Of a stretch of DNA of 64,000 bases, positions 35,397 through 48,433 are shown piece after piece. Positions within the stretch are counted from its first letter, which is position 1. The number at the start of each line of letters is the position of its first letter. Source of the DNA: Siphonodentalium dalli (lineage: Eukaryota > Mollusca > Scaphopoda > Gadilida > Siphonodentaliidae); NCBI GenBank assembly GCA_032622095.1, contig CP136067.1, positions 136,155,990 to 136,219,989 of the forward strand, given 5' to 3'. Under the pieces are notes generated by a model. The model did no database searches. It was not told where the DNA came from and saw only the letters and a program-made list of their open reading frames with translations. A program made the translations under genes and the position numbers.

Positions 35397-36481
35397 GTTT
35401 ATATATTATATCTCGCGTGACTTTCTCGCATCTGATTGGCTGCACACTGCTGTACTATTTTACGATAGTACCCAGTTGGATTCCAACATGCCTACTATTC
35501 TTTTTCTATTTATAGTAACAAACTCGTTTACCGCATATCCGGTTGTTGTAATATCGGTATATCATTAGATTTATTGGTGAATTGTAATGATCTTACAAAT
35601 GTCCGATCATAGCTATCCAATGTATTTAATAGTGTGTCCGTTTAGTTGGCAAGCGACCAGTCCTAATTTTGTAATGCCAGTAGACGTTATTTATAACTTC
35701 CTTTCCGTTCGCCGAAATGTCTTTGCTAATGACGTATTAATAGAAATAAATGTAAAAATCATGGTGATATGTTGTTAGATGTAACTAATAGCAATAGTTA
35801 TGGTCCACTGCTAATACACTGCCATCGTCAAAAGAATGTCGTAAATTGTAAAATCTGAGACCAATTTCCAAAGTTCACGGTAAATAAATATGTGACAAAA
35901 TCTATCTCTCTAACCCACCTATATTAGATATCACGTGACTTTCTCGCCTTCTGATTGGATGCACAATGCTATACTATAATCCTATCGTACCCCTATATGA
36001 TTCATACTCGCCTATACTATTCTTTTTATATTTATAGTAACAGACACATTTCGCGCAATCCGATTTCCACCTGGAGACACGACCAATCTAAAACTATACA
36101 TTTTACGATACGATATTGGGATATCATTAGACTTATTGGTGAATTTTAATGATCTTACACAATTAGGTCCGATCATAGTTATCCAATGAATTTAAAAGTT
36201 TTTCCGTTTAGTTGGAAATCGGACAGTTCATATTTTGTAATGTCAGTGAACGTTAGTTATAACTTCCGTTTTCATCGAACATAAAAAGTTAACTTCTGAA
36301 ATTTCGCCAATATGTCTTTGCTAATGATGTGTTTACAGTAATAAACGCATGAACCATGCCGAGATGCTGTTAGATGTAACAAATACCATAGATATGCTCC
36401 CATGTGATCGTCAACAGATTGCCGTAAACTGTAAAATCTGAGACAAGTTAAAAAAAATCACGGTAAATAAAAATGTGACGA
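35397..36481. repeat. Diverged ~520-bp tandem duplication (copy B)
   Basis: Same pair of units as 20,421-21,505. Confidence 0.75.
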
Positions 36482-36543
36482 AATCAGAAATACAAATGGT
36501 GTGATAATTGACACCAATGTTCGATATAATATAATAAATAATG

Positions 36544-36638
36544 CATGTCTTGTTGTTGACTATACCAAAATAGTGGCCTATTCGTGGACTATTCCTCCTC
36601 GGTGACCACTATTTTGGCATAGTCAACGACAAGACATG
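36544..36638. repeat. Hairpin with ~35-bp arms (copy B)
   Basis: Same as 21,568-21,662. Confidence 0.75.
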
Positions 36639-37858
36639 TATTATCTATATATACTATCCCAAGTTATATCTAGTATTATACCAAGGGTAACTGTCCTATT
36701 CCGAAGAAAAGTCTTGATACAATTATTGCTTTTCAAAGTGAATTTCCCCCCAAAATTTGTCGGAAATGCTCTTCAAAATAAGGTGCATATGATTATTGTG
36801 TCATATAATATGTTCTGATTCTGCAATGATGAAGGCGATATCTTACATGGAAGAGTCTTCATGGGTGGAACCAGAAGTGCATTGCAGTTGTCTGCAAAAC
36901 GTACGTCTGGACAATAAACTCACAGCTCAACTTCGTCGATAACTTATTCAATAGTGAGATTTCGCACGTCAAACAACTTGATATTTTAAGGGCGTTGTCA
37001 ACCCATTTCCCCTAAATTTGATGGAGTTAAAATAAAGGAGTCCATTCAATTATATTAGTAATCACAGAAACCAATCCCATGTTATGATGGATTATCTTAG
37101 AAATCCAAATGTTTTAAAAATATTCTTTTCTAACGGAAATCCAACAAACACAAAAATCAATTTCTAAAAAAACATATGGAAATGTGTACAGAACATTGTG
37201 AAGAATGATGAACAATAAACACATTCCGGAGGGCTATGTGTAATTTTCGCTGACATATGTGGCACCTGGTCAGATCCACACTTACCTATAACACATGTTT
37301 ATCTACCGCTCACTACCTTTATTGACTACATAAAGCCTGCATAATAAACGTTACGTTTATTGCGTCAGTGCAGCTTTATTAGATCAGCGTGGCTTTAATA
37401 GGTTAGTACTACTTTCATGGCGTAATTGTATATGTAAATTGCGCAGTAACTACTACTAACTAGGGACATCAACCGGCCTAAATGACGTCATTGCGATTTT
37501 AGAACCTTTTTTTCGTCCATAATTCACTGTTATTGATACAATATTAGTAAAAGGGATACTAATTAGTTTACTTGACCTCATAAATATGGGTATATCCTGT
37601 CTACCCGGCAGGCAGAGATTAACGACTTGGCCGGCGGAGATTATAGTCCATATCAAAACACCTGCGGTCCAGTGTTGTCACAGTCCATAACTGTTGGTGG
37701 TGAATAACGTTTAATAGCGTGAGCCACATTCAGTTTATTTATTTTACACGTTTTATTATTTGTTTGTAAAGATGTATTATGAATTATTATCAGTGTTTTA
37801 AGTAGAGTTCACTACTGAATATATATACTGTTAGATTCCCTGGTCTGACATAAACACG

Positions 37859-39419
37859 ATGGCAAGCACACAGGTGAACGTAAATTATATTCCAAATACT
37901 AGAGGTGGAAAGTATCTGGTATATGATGACTACAAATTCTCCGTTAAATCAAGGAGAAATGATCGAATTCATTGGCGATGTTGTAAGAAAGACTGCCGTG
38001 CAACCACCAACACTGAGAACGATATGGTGATATCCAACAGCGGCAACCATAACCACGAACCTGATTTCAACCAAGTAGCAGCAGATTCCTGGATTGCAGA
38101 CATCAAAAAGCTTGTCAAGACAAGTAACAAGCCAGTAACAACGCTATACCAGGAAGAAATAGGAAGTATGTACTGAGTAAATTTAATTTCGCATTCTCAT
38201 TAATCTGGCAACGCTCTTTATATTAGTATTCAGAAAGAAAACTAAGCAAGTAATAACTAAAGTAAAACTGGTGTAATGTTATATTATATATATTATAATT
38301 ATTATTAAAGAATAGAGAATACTAAGCAAGTAATAACTCTATTAATGTTTATAATTTATAACATATTACAGCGTCAAAACAGCATTGTATCATGCCAGAG
38401 CCGAAAACCAGCCAAAGTTACCAATTCATCGTTCAGGAGTCGACCTTCCTGATGTATACAAAACAACAGCCAACAACCACAACTTCCTACTAGCCGATGA
38501 CGGATAGACTGAAAAGATTCTGATATTCGCGACCAGAGAAAATCTAGAAAATTTAGCTGTTGCCGGAACGATCTTCTGTGATGGAACGTTTGAGAAAAGC
38601 CCAACGATCTTCTTTCAACTGTACACGATACACGCATTCGTCGCCGGAAAGATGTGCCCTTTGGTGTATGGCTTACTTCCCAACAAGACCCAACACACAT
38701 ACCAACGCTTCTTCAATCTGGTGAAAGAAAGGGCAGCAGAACTCGACATCACCATCAGCCCAAGTGGAATTTTCACAGATTATGAGACAGCTGCCCAAAA
38801 CGCCCTGGCAGCTACATTTCCGTCAGCTACAATGAAAGGATGCCTATTCCATTACGGCCAAGCAGTGCTGAAGAATGTTAAGAAATGCCACCTACAGCAG
38901 CTATACGAAGACACTGAAGGCAACGACCAAAAGACCCTGATAAGAAGAGCTCTAGCCCTCCCTATGGTTCCTGTCGAGATGGTTGGTGATGCCTGGTTCG
39001 AAGCGCTGGACGATTACCCTGCGACAAGCAACACAGGTCTCGATGAAAACGTCACCAAGTTCACGGATTACATCACCGAGTTCTGGGTGGAAGGGAGCCA
39101 TGGCCGCCAGCTATGGAATCACCACGACATAATTGGTCCAAGAACGACAAATCATGTGGAAGGATGGCACCGAAAACTGCAGTTGGTGTTATCTTGCTCA
39201 CACCCGAACATCTTCAGGTTGATAGATTTCCCGAAGAAAGAGCAAGCTTACCAGGAAGCAACCGTCATCCAATTGAGAGCGGGTGGAAGGATTGGCCCAT
39301 GCAAGATGCGATATCGCAAAGTTGACAATTCCATCAGACATTTCAAGAGAGTTTTCGGCGCAGGCGAAATAGATATTCTCGAATACATGGATTCAGTATC
39401 AAATAGTATCAAACATTAA
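37859..39419 (+). pseudogene. FLYWCH + MULE-type transposase gene, one in-frame stop (copy B)
   Basis: Exon 1 37,859-38,165 and exon 2 38,383-39,419 by the same splice logic as copy A. The catalytic residues are the same (D codons at 38,580 and 38,778, E at 39,159) and so is the in-frame TAG at 38,505-38,507. One amino-acid difference was seen in exon 1 (D for E before SWIADIKK). Two copies sharing the stop and almost no other change fits a duplication after inactivation. Confidence 0.85.
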
Positions 39420-39951
39420 TGTGCTATAATTCATGTTATGTTATATTGATAGTATTTGTTATATATATCTTGAGTATTTAATAAATTTGTTGAAATATAT
39501 CACATGTGCATTTCTTCGTTCATAATGCAACTTCCGGTGTCCGTTCAGTGGAGGGATTAATATGTGTGGATAGGGCGAATATCGGCCTTTCGTTAGACAC
39601 CAAAATGAGCCCTCTGCGCGCTGTATTCCTGGAGTTTTGAATTTTCCAAAAACCCCAATTATCCTCATCGTCCGGCCGCTCACCGCCGTCGAAATTAGCC
39701 ATCGCCACCAATTTCCAGTAACAATTATGATAAAAACTATAGTCGGCAGCTCTGTGATGTTGAGGATTATCACACCTGCCCCAACACCTACCCGAAACAA
39801 TAGCCGCCTGGTGAACAGGACGACCCCATAAATATAATGCCGTCATCGAAGTAATGGACGACAAACTTAGATAAATGACAGAATTCCCCCAACAAAAGGC
39901 AAGTTTTACGCGATGGATAAATAAAATATGTAGCTATACTAATGCTGTCGC

Positions 39952-40400
39952 TTAAAGGTACGGTTGGCCTTGGCGGTGGGTATCCTGTGAAAATATTTAC
40001 ACCCGTCAAAAACCGCCACAAACAGAAAGAACATAAAAATGTAGACATACTTTGTCCGTATACAAATAAGACAAAGGCATAACAAGTTACTTTTCTGGTG
40101 TTTGTTTATATTATGATGGTAAACACAAAGAGCGTTCTTTGTTGGTGAATTCCTGATATGGAACTAATAAAGAGCGTTTATGCCATTTGTGTGTGATTAG
40201 CCAGTAGCATTGTGCTGTCTTCTGTAACACAAACAGGCTCTTGCTTAGGTAAAATATAGTAGGTCTTTGTGATAACATGCTGTTTACGCGATGGTCATGG
40301 TATATATGAACGAAACTGTATGCGTTTTAATGTTTTTCTGTTTACGGTGATTGGAACAAATATGAATATTTTCGACAACTAAGGCCTCACGTGCCTTTAA
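39952..40400. mobile_element. TTAA-flanked MITE, AGGYAC family, copy 2 (in copy B)
   Basis: TTAA at 39,952-39,955 and 40,397-40,400, otherwise as 24,976-25,424. AAAGAGCG at 40,127 and 40,169. Confidence 0.75.
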
Positions 40401-40491
40401 ACGGTTTATGTCCCCTCGGATTTGGCATCTATTGGACTCGACAGAGCCTCGCCCAATAGATGCTCAACCCCCCCTCACGTACATAAACCGT
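40401..40491. repeat. Double hairpin next to the MITE (copy B)
   Basis: Same stems as 25,425-25,518. The loop reads CCCCTCGGATTTGG, where copy A has three more G residues. Confidence 0.8.
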
Positions 40492-41222
40492 GTAAGCGAC
40501 GGCACTAGCTACATTTATTTATTTATTTATAGTTTAGGCTGGGCCATGCTTCATCATGGAATAAACCACATTATGATATTATAATCCAACATCAGCGCGT
40601 GTGCTCGATGATTTTCACTGCTGCAGACATGAACCGTACTCACAATGTGATATTGAAAATGAGAGTCTACCATGCAGGAACCATCTATATAGATACACTT
40701 GTGAATTGTGAAAAAGTTACCCAGCTTAATACAATTGCATGTACATGGATATAGCAACCATGTATTTGTTTGTTTCAATAAAATTACCGACTCAAGAATG
40801 CATGTACTAACATTTATACGGCCAAATAGTTGAATCACTTCGCAATATTGAACAATAATTTTCCTTCAGTCACGTTTCAGCCCGACCTCATTGATTATTT
40901 TATTGGTGTAAACATATTTTTATTTCCAAATCCAAACAGATAGCATAATATACAGATGCCACATATAAGTGTTAATATATGGAAACGAGGAGCAGACAAC
41001 ATGCCCGATGGCTTATATGAAGTATTCTCCTCGTTGGCTACATGCCCGTCCCACAATAAGTGAGGGAGGTGGCTACTTGCTCCGTCCACAATAAGTGAGG
41101 GAGGGGTATAGTTCAGACGGGAAGTGTTGGAAATAAAGGGTTTTGGAGAATGGGAGATAAATATCAGAATTTGAGTTAGGGATGGAAAAGAGGAAAAAGA
41201 TTGTGTTAGGGATGGCAGGAGG

Positions 41223-41280
41223 CAGAGAGAGAGAGAGAGAGAGAGAGGGGGGAGAGATAGAGAGAGAGAGAGAGAGAGGG
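41223..41280. repeat. (GA)n microsatellite (copy B)
   Basis: Shorter allele of the tract at 26,248-26,312. Confidence 0.95.
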
Positions 41281-41371
41281 AGACAAGACGGGGACATATG
41301 AAGTCGTGAGATGGTGACACTGTGGGTTGTTTTCAATGACTGTTGTTGCGTGATTAAAAGCTCGTATTATC

Positions 41372-41560
41372 AGGGGGGGGGGTCAGGAAAATAATTACCG
41401 ATACAAGGTGGACATTTTGTGTTTTTCAGTTTTGGGGACCCACCACCTCGGGAGCGTAAGTTTTTTCCACCCACGTCTGAGACACCCACCGGGACCGTAA
41501 GTATTTTCCCCCCAGGTCTGGGACACCCACCCCCAAAATTGATGAAAATCGTGTAAATTC
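41372..41560 (+). repeat. G/C-rich dispersed repeat (copy B)
   Basis: Same as 26,402-26,590, with a shorter G-run at its start. Confidence 0.6.
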
Positions 41561-42201
41561 TACTTAATAATGTGTTGTTGGCAGGGTAAGGGTATCTCAT
41601 TGTGTCTGCACCGGAACTGAGAGAACGCTGATTAATTACACCCGCACAAAATAAACAAACAAAGCACATGGCTGAAAAATATGCCAACAAAACCAGTGAC
41701 AAAACCTTTAAAAGCCCAAATAGTTATGGTTATAAAGGTAAAATACAACTTTAACAGGATAGATGTGTCCCTTATTAGCAATAGGTTAAAATATGTGCAT
41801 GTGTATTGTGTAAAGTAAAAACACCATCAATTTGATTAAATAAACACAGTTCCAGTCCTCTCCATGTGGGAACTCACTGGTGAGCAATGAGGAGCTCCCC
41901 TTAAAATCATTCTAGGCGAGTGGCGAGTAGCTCTCCTACAAAATGTCGAGGCGAGTAGTATCCCAGCAGGAGATGCCGAAGGCATCACCCGAAGGCCTGA
42001 TGGGGGCGAGTACGGGAGGGGGTCTCCCCCCGTAAAATTTTGAAAATTAGATGCTCTGAGATTTAATCTGGAGCCTTTTAATGCTCCAATGCGTTTTTAT
42101 TTCTCTCATCCAAGTTAATACATGTATAGCATAAGGATATTGAGATATATAATTATATAAACAATAGATATATATAAATATTATACAATAGATATGTACA
42201 T

Positions 42202-42513
42202 ATGGTTCCGGGTCGATGGCATTTTGAAATTCGATGAATGTATTCCGAGTTTTATTCTGACATCGCTACTATAGCTTATTGTCGCCAAGAGTAATGACGG
42301 CGCAATCTCGAGTGAAACCTTGTTGATTGGAGTAAACTATTTAATCGCAACGCTGACATAAAAGGTTGATATCTTCACAGTCACACATGTGTGTTTAGAT
42401 TTAGGTACAAATAATAGGTTACTACATGTAGGTCGTCAATTTTAGTATTTATACAATCGATGATTGCCATATCGTTCACTAGTGACTATCGTATAATTGA
42501 TTCCGGGAACCAT
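42202..42513. mobile_element. Possible MITE with short TIRs (copy B)
   Basis: Same as 27,234-27,545. Confidence 0.3.
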
Positions 42514-42847
42514 ACATATATACTAATATACCAACATAAAAGCCAAGTATTAATATCATAACGTATGACTATTTAAATAATCAATTATAACTGATATAAA
42601 TATACTTGAATCCTCATTGCGCTTGTTGGCAGGTATATATTTACTTTAATTCTTGGTTCACATCCATTCATCAATGTGGATGCTCAGCTAGCTAAATTCA
42701 GCAGAAAGTTTGAGACTTTCTGTCAAAATCCCGCATCTGACCATCACCATAGATGAATGAATGTTAATCCGTGTCGTCTGTTCGAATCTACACATATATC
42801 ATAGCAGATCAAAATTAGACAGATTCGTGACGAGAAATTTCGATGCA

Positions 42848-45545
42848 TTAATTGTGATCTGAGAATACGTTCGAGATGATCCGAACGAAAGAACAAATTC
42901 TGCGTAGTAATATGGGATTCTTCATTTTGAAAATTTCATTTATCGCGGTAGCATTTATTCGTCTACGATATTTTGGTTGTAAAAAGCGTTTTCTTACATC
43001 CGTAAAGAACTCACATTCCAATAAATAATGAAATTAATCACCAATGTATTTGTGACACTTTGGGCATATTATGTCAGCGATATCAATATTATTCCATCGC
43101 CCCGTCTCTATAGGTAGCTGGTGGTTACATGTACGGAATCTGCATAATGTTAACCGGTTTCTGGTATCAAGAATGCTCAAGTAATCTTCAAAATTGATAT
43201 CTTGTTTGAACATTTTGTATATAATTTCCCTACTGCCCGAAGCCTCTAGATAATTTTTCCATTTATTACGGAATCTACAAATAAGGTTGCACTCAATGTA
43301 TGAGAGTAATCGATCAATACAGAGAATTTTACCTATATCCATTAAGTGGATGTGACCACATTCTGTTAAAGTTTGCTTAACTTTGTTTATCCACGTGAAA
43401 TTAGAGGATGAGATATTACTGAGTTTTAGCGCCGACATATATAATATTTTACAATATCTATTACAATTCATATTTACTACTTTCAACCAGTACTTCACCA
43501 CGCGCATGTTTATTAATATATCAATTGGCATACGGCCGCTCTCTTCATACAACATATAATTGCATGTGGATGGTTTTAGCCGTAAAATAAACTTACAAAA
43601 TTTTCTATGTATATTCTCAATTATATCATTATTTCCTGTACCCCAAATTTCAGATCCATAAGCAAGTATGGGTACAACTTGTGCATCAAATAAATCAAAT
43701 TGGTCCTTTACCGACAGGCAGTGTGCTCTTAATTTGGTGATTATAGCGTACATTGCTCTAGTGGCTTTATCTACAAGCACCTTCTTTGCCTCCGTATATG
43801 AACCAGATTTAGTATGTAGTATTCCCAGGTAATTGAATTTTTTAACAACTTCAATTTCCCTCCCATTATAGAATATTTTCTCATTTTTGGAAGGCTACGC
43901 TTTGATATCAACATTATTTTAGTTTTATCGATATTAACTGTTAATTTCCAAATTTAACAGCACTTATAGAATGAATACAAAGCAGTTTGAAATTTTGCAG
44001 GTGTTTCTGCCATTATTACAGTATCATCTGCATACAAAATTACAAAAAAGTTTCATATAGATGTTCAAATTGTTTTCAATATCATCCGACAATTTTGACA
44101 GACCAATAACTCCTGTATTTGTCAGATAAGATTCCAAGTCGTTTACGTACAGTGCAAAGAGTATTGGTGAAAGATTCGCACCTTGTCGGACACCAGATAA
44201 ACATGGAAAGTAATTGGAGTGCTCATTTCCTAGTTGAACTTTGGACTTAATGTTCGAGTACATATTGCAAATGACTTTAAATATTTTTCCATTAACACCG
44301 TTAGATAAAAGTTTGTGCCATAGTCCCTGTCTCCATACTTTATCAAATGCTTTTTCAAAACCAATGAATGCACAATATAAGCTTCTGTTATATATATCTA
44401 CAGGTATGTACAGTAAAAGTTATCAAAGGGAGAAAGATCAATGATTCATATGTACCTAGTAATTTCTGTCAGCATGTGAAGAACAAAGATATTATCAACT
44501 GTGGAATATCCTTTTCTGAAACCGGATTGATTTTCTTTCATTACTTCATGTTCTTCTAGATATGTGTTGATCCTATTTGATAATATTTTGGTAAATAATT
44601 TCCCAAAACAACTGAGTAAAGTAATTGGTTTATAGTGTTTAGGGTAACTTGAATCTCCTTTATTTTTATATATGGGAATAATGGTTCCAATTCCCCAGGA
44701 ATCAGGTATACACCCAGAATCCAAGACTAGATAATTTTTTTTACAGTATATGTCTTTAAGTGTATCAGCCGAGGCTTTTATAAATTCATTTAATATTCCG
44801 TCATCTCCAGGTGATTTATTATTACTGAGACTATATAGCGATCGCGATTTTTATTTCCTCGTCTGTAATAGGTTTGTTAAGTGTGTCATTCCCATGCGTA
44901 GTTGTATCATCAGTAGCCAATTTGGGATCGTTTGTGTAGGTTATGGCATTTATTTCTCGGAAATAATTCTCAAGATCTTTTATTTGTAATAAACTGTCTG
45001 TTAGTTTTCTTTTCTTATTCAATATAGACAAAAAATTTCTCGAGTCGCCCTTTTTAAGTTTAGTCATTTCACCAGATATCTTTTCTCTGTGATATCTCAT
45101 GGCATTATCCATTGTAATCTTGTATAGTTTAGCTGTTTCACGCGCTACGTTTCTAGTCAAATTATTACTTTTAGACCTGTTGTTTCGTTCTGCCTTTCGG
45201 TATTCCTTCCTGGTTAGTTTACACGCTGGGTTAAACCAATGCTTGTTAGATGTTCTATATCTATTTTTCTTTATGTTACTTACTTGTCCCAGTCCAAATG
45301 TTTTATCTGCAGAATTATGAATTACATGTGTTAATTTTGATACAACATCGTTTATCTCTGTACAGCTAGGATAATCAGTTTCGTGTTTATAGATGGTCTG
45401 TCGTATAGCATCGATATCATCTGGGTCTAAATTATATACAAATTCAATATATTTTGTGCGATCCCATCTACGCCTAGGTCGGTTTTTATGCGAGTCATAA
45501 TTTCTTCGTGCTTAATTGAATCGATTAATATCTCAGATATCCAAT
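42848..45545 (-). pseudogene. 5'-truncated, frameshifted LINE (non-LTR retrotransposon) ORF2
   Basis: On the minus strand one ORF2-type protein can be followed in pieces: a post-endonuclease linker (45,545-44,831, with ARETAKLYKITMDNAMRYHR); reverse-transcriptase fingers (44,724-44,446, with YRPITLLS-like KHYKPITLLSCFGKLF and SGFRKGYST); palm motif GVRQGANLSPILFALYVNDL (from ~44,200); catalytic YADD at 44,034-44,023; thumb and C-terminal domain (43,780-43,034, with YGSEIWG, LCRFRTCNHQLP and ICPKCHKY). Across the edge of copy B the frame continues as FHYLLECEFF to a stop at 42,848, with a TAA at 43,034-43,036 where E is expected. Several frameshifts and stops make it dead. The endonuclease domain is missing. 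Clade not certain (jockey/CR1-like group). Confidence 0.85.
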
Positions 45546-46129
45546 CAGTGAACAACACGTTATTTTGTGACTTAAGACACTGTAGTCATGTATCGACATC
45601 GACCATGTACTTCGACCACGTGGTCACTGTATTTATCGTTTATTCAATATCTTGACTCATATCATTAATATAAACAAATGAGGCCAACGGTTTTTCGGCT
45701 TTTTGACAGCAAATCAATCTAATGGGTCATACATTACCGGTATTTATTTAAAAGTACTAGGGTTTCCAGTGGGATTTCAAGGAATGCGGGAACCAAGAAC
45801 TTTTAAGCAATATGAATTTCTATGTTAGAGGATACCTGCGTGTATAATAGTTTTAAAAAGCCATGATAAACTATGAGAAAAGATGAGAATGGATTTTTTT
45901 TCATTGCAATTTTTTTCCTCGACCAAAACCGGACCCACCCCATAGTTTCAACTGTTAAAGGGAGAAATTGTGGACAAAAATAAAAACATAGAGCCCCCCT
46001 CACTTGTATAAGGCTATAGCATGCACTATTATATGAATATGATTGGTTCAATTCATTTTGAAGCTGTAATTTGTCTTAGAAATGAGTTTGGAAAAAAATT
46101 GCATGACAAACAAAAAATCTGCATTCCGG
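45546..46129. other. No recognisable feature
   Basis: Short frames only. The 5' truncation point of the LINE lies near the left edge. Confidence 0.4.
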
Positions 46130-46205
46130 GCTCGGGGACACCCACCCACCCGGTCCTTGTATCCAGTAATTATTTTCCGACCCCCCTGGTATTATATGTA
46201 GTAAT
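46130..46205 (-). repeat. Fragment of the G/C-rich dispersed repeat
   Basis: In reverse complement it reads GGGGGGTCGGAAAATAATTA, then CTGGATACAAGG and GGGTGTCCCCGAGC, matching 26,402-26,470. Confidence 0.6.
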
Positions 46206-46263
46206 CGTCATGCGCCAGGCGTCATGGGATGGGGGGGGGGGGGGGGGTCGATCAGAATTACCG

Positions 46264-46656
46264 TTAACCCTTTACCCAACAAACCGGCCAAAACCGGCCA
46301 AATAAAGCTTCAACAGCCTAAAATATCTTCGGTCTGTCTCAATATACAAATATGGATATCATTGGAACGGCTCCTTGACCACATTGTGATAGTTACAGTT
46401 ATGCCCTGTGCCAATGCATTCTCTTATATATGCGAGTCGACCATAGGTCGCCTCGCATATATAAGAGAATGCATTGGCCTAAAAAAAATCTTTTTTAAAC
46501 ACTTTTTACCATTTTTTCTTACATTCTTTAACAATTTTATAATTTTTAATGTGTTAAGCCAATCCATTCTCTTATATATGCGAGGCGACCTATGGTCGAC
46601 TCGCATATATAAGAGAATGCATTGGCACAGGGCCGTTCTGTTGGGTAAAGGGTTAA
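46264..46656. mobile_element. piggyBac-like MITE with nested hairpins
   Basis: Flanked by TTAA at 46,264-46,267 and 46,653-46,656; the ends are CCCTTTACCCAACA and its exact inverse. TTAA duplication with CCCTTT-type ends is characteristic of piggyBac elements. Inside are two ~72-bp near-perfect palindromes (46,406-46,477 and 46,557-46,628), each built from GCCAATGCATTCTCTTATAT-type arms around CGACCATAGGTCG-like centres and in mutually inverted order, so the whole element is a palindrome of palindromes. The spacer is T-rich. No coding capacity. A one-arm fragment lies at 2968-3012. Confidence 0.85.
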
Positions 46657-47480
46657 CACGTTACATCGGTCAAAAGTAAGTAAACACACAGGTAGCAACG
46701 AGTGTTTAGAGTCAAAATATGTCGTGGACTATATATCTTCCATGAGAACAACAACATATTCAACAGAACTAACCCGAAACGGAACAATTCCTATCTCAAG
46801 GGTGTTCACTGTGAATATCGCAGCGTCAATCGTATATACAGGATAATAACAAGTCAATAACATACAAAACAAGAAAACCAATATCAGAAATGTAATGCGC
46901 TCAAGATCATATATTATATACCCATGATTGTAATTATAGAATATAAAATATATTGGTTTTGCGAATGACAAACTCAGAATTCCGTTAAAATAACAATAAC
47001 AACCAGCACCTAATTAACGAACCGGCGGCCGACTCAATCGTCTCCGACCACAACCCCCATGCAGTGGGCTGCAGAACGAATAATGTCTATAAAATTTGAA
47101 ATATAAGACTTACAAATTATCTTTTTCATTTCTTTTATTTGTAATTGGCATATATAGCTTATCACAAACCAAAAATCAACATTATTGACATAATGTTAAC
47201 GACAATAAACGAAATTGAAATTCCCAACTACAACTTTTACCGGACTCGGCCTCCGGTCGCAGTTCGATTTTTAATCCTCCCAAAAATTCCAATTCTATAA
47301 ATAAAACACCCATGCGCCCAGGCGAAACAGGAATATCTACATTAGTATACACGCTGAGCTCGCGTAATACTCATTATTGGAATGCATATATTGTGGGGAA
47401 TATCATGCTGCCGCATAACGCAGCCGGAATCGAGAGCTATTCGTTACCCGTACACGTGATGGCATCATGGAATCTTTTTG
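46657..47480. other. No gene recognised
   Basis: AT-rich, with a more G/C-rich patch at 47,010-47,070. No family resemblance seen in the short frames. Confidence 0.4.
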
Positions 47481-47486
47481 TTCTCA

Positions 47487-48190
47487 TTATGTATGTCTGT
47501 ACTGCATTAAATATTGGTTTGTTTTCGCAAAGGCTAAACTCTCTTGATCCCAACAACAGAGTGTTCTCATATAGGATAACGTTGGGTAGGGAGTCATATG
47601 GTTCTCTTCTGGGCTCTTAATAAAATTTAATCTTAACGAGATAGTGGATGTTGACTCAATTCCCCAAATAAACATTAGGGGTTATATTTTACATGCTTAT
47701 CTGTCAGGTCACCGCTCAGGTGGCTGCAGTTCAGATTTAACCGGGTATGAACGATATGAGAGTTACGGCATTTACTATGATACAAATAGACAGATGGGCG
47801 TCTATTGTCATGGATGAGTTTCTTTTTGAAGTCTTCGGGTGTTCTGCTGCTCTTTATAGTTTCCGACAGTTTGTTCCATTCATTAATTGCAGCTGGTAAG
47901 AACTAATCCATATAATAGTCATAGTTAATATTCAGGGGTAGTCTTATATGTTCAAACCTGAAGTTATATCTCGAATTGCTTGCCTGAATTGGTCGTACGT
48001 AATTTCTTAAAATTGATGTCCATCATGGACAGCAGATATTAACATGTCTTGTCAATTCTGTAATCGCACAGGCAATATCTGACCCAATTCAATAGAGCGG
48101 TTCAGCAAAACTCATAAATTCTCCGTGTTGATACATGTAACTGGCACCCATATATTGTCACAGCAGCCTGGGTAACTTTATCACAAGTTT
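47487..48190 (-). pseudogene. LINE ORF C-terminal fragment
   Basis: Minus-strand pieces in shifting frames read like the C-terminal domain of a non-LTR ORF2: AAINEWNKLSETIKSSRTPE (~47,895-47,835), DFKKKLIHDN, HTRLNLNCSHLSGDLTDK (~47,755-47,700), a FIWGIESTS segment in place of the usual CxCG..E..H finger, then FAKTNQYLMQYRHT near the end (47,487). Stops and frameshifts are frequent. It differs in sequence from the other LINEs here. Confidence 0.65.
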
Positions 48191-48433
48191 CTGTTCTTCA
48201 TTCAACAGATAGATAATATCGTGCATTATAATTATATGCACTTACCACCGACTCTCGGTTTTGCGGGCACAATATGTGCATGGTTACGGGGGTTTGTTAA
48301 TTCACACTGTACGCAGTGGACATTTATAGTCTGACGTCTCATTGGCCGAACACTGAGTATTTGAGTTTTATTGTCGGACACCGCCAGGACACGTAGTCAA
48401 CAAATCAACTGCATGTTTTCACCTTTTTTGCCA

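Larger units (their letters stand above)
28065..43034. repeat. ~15-kb tandem segmental duplication, copy B
   Basis: Second copy of 13,055-28,066, same orientation. Its right edge is continuous with a LINE frame in the unique flank, so this edge is ancestral and the copy A end is the rearranged one. Differences from A noticed include one 33-bp unit instead of two near 30,630, a shorter G-run near 30,887, GAA to GAT (E to D) in the FLYWCH exon, and single substitutions spread thinly. Confidence 0.95.
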
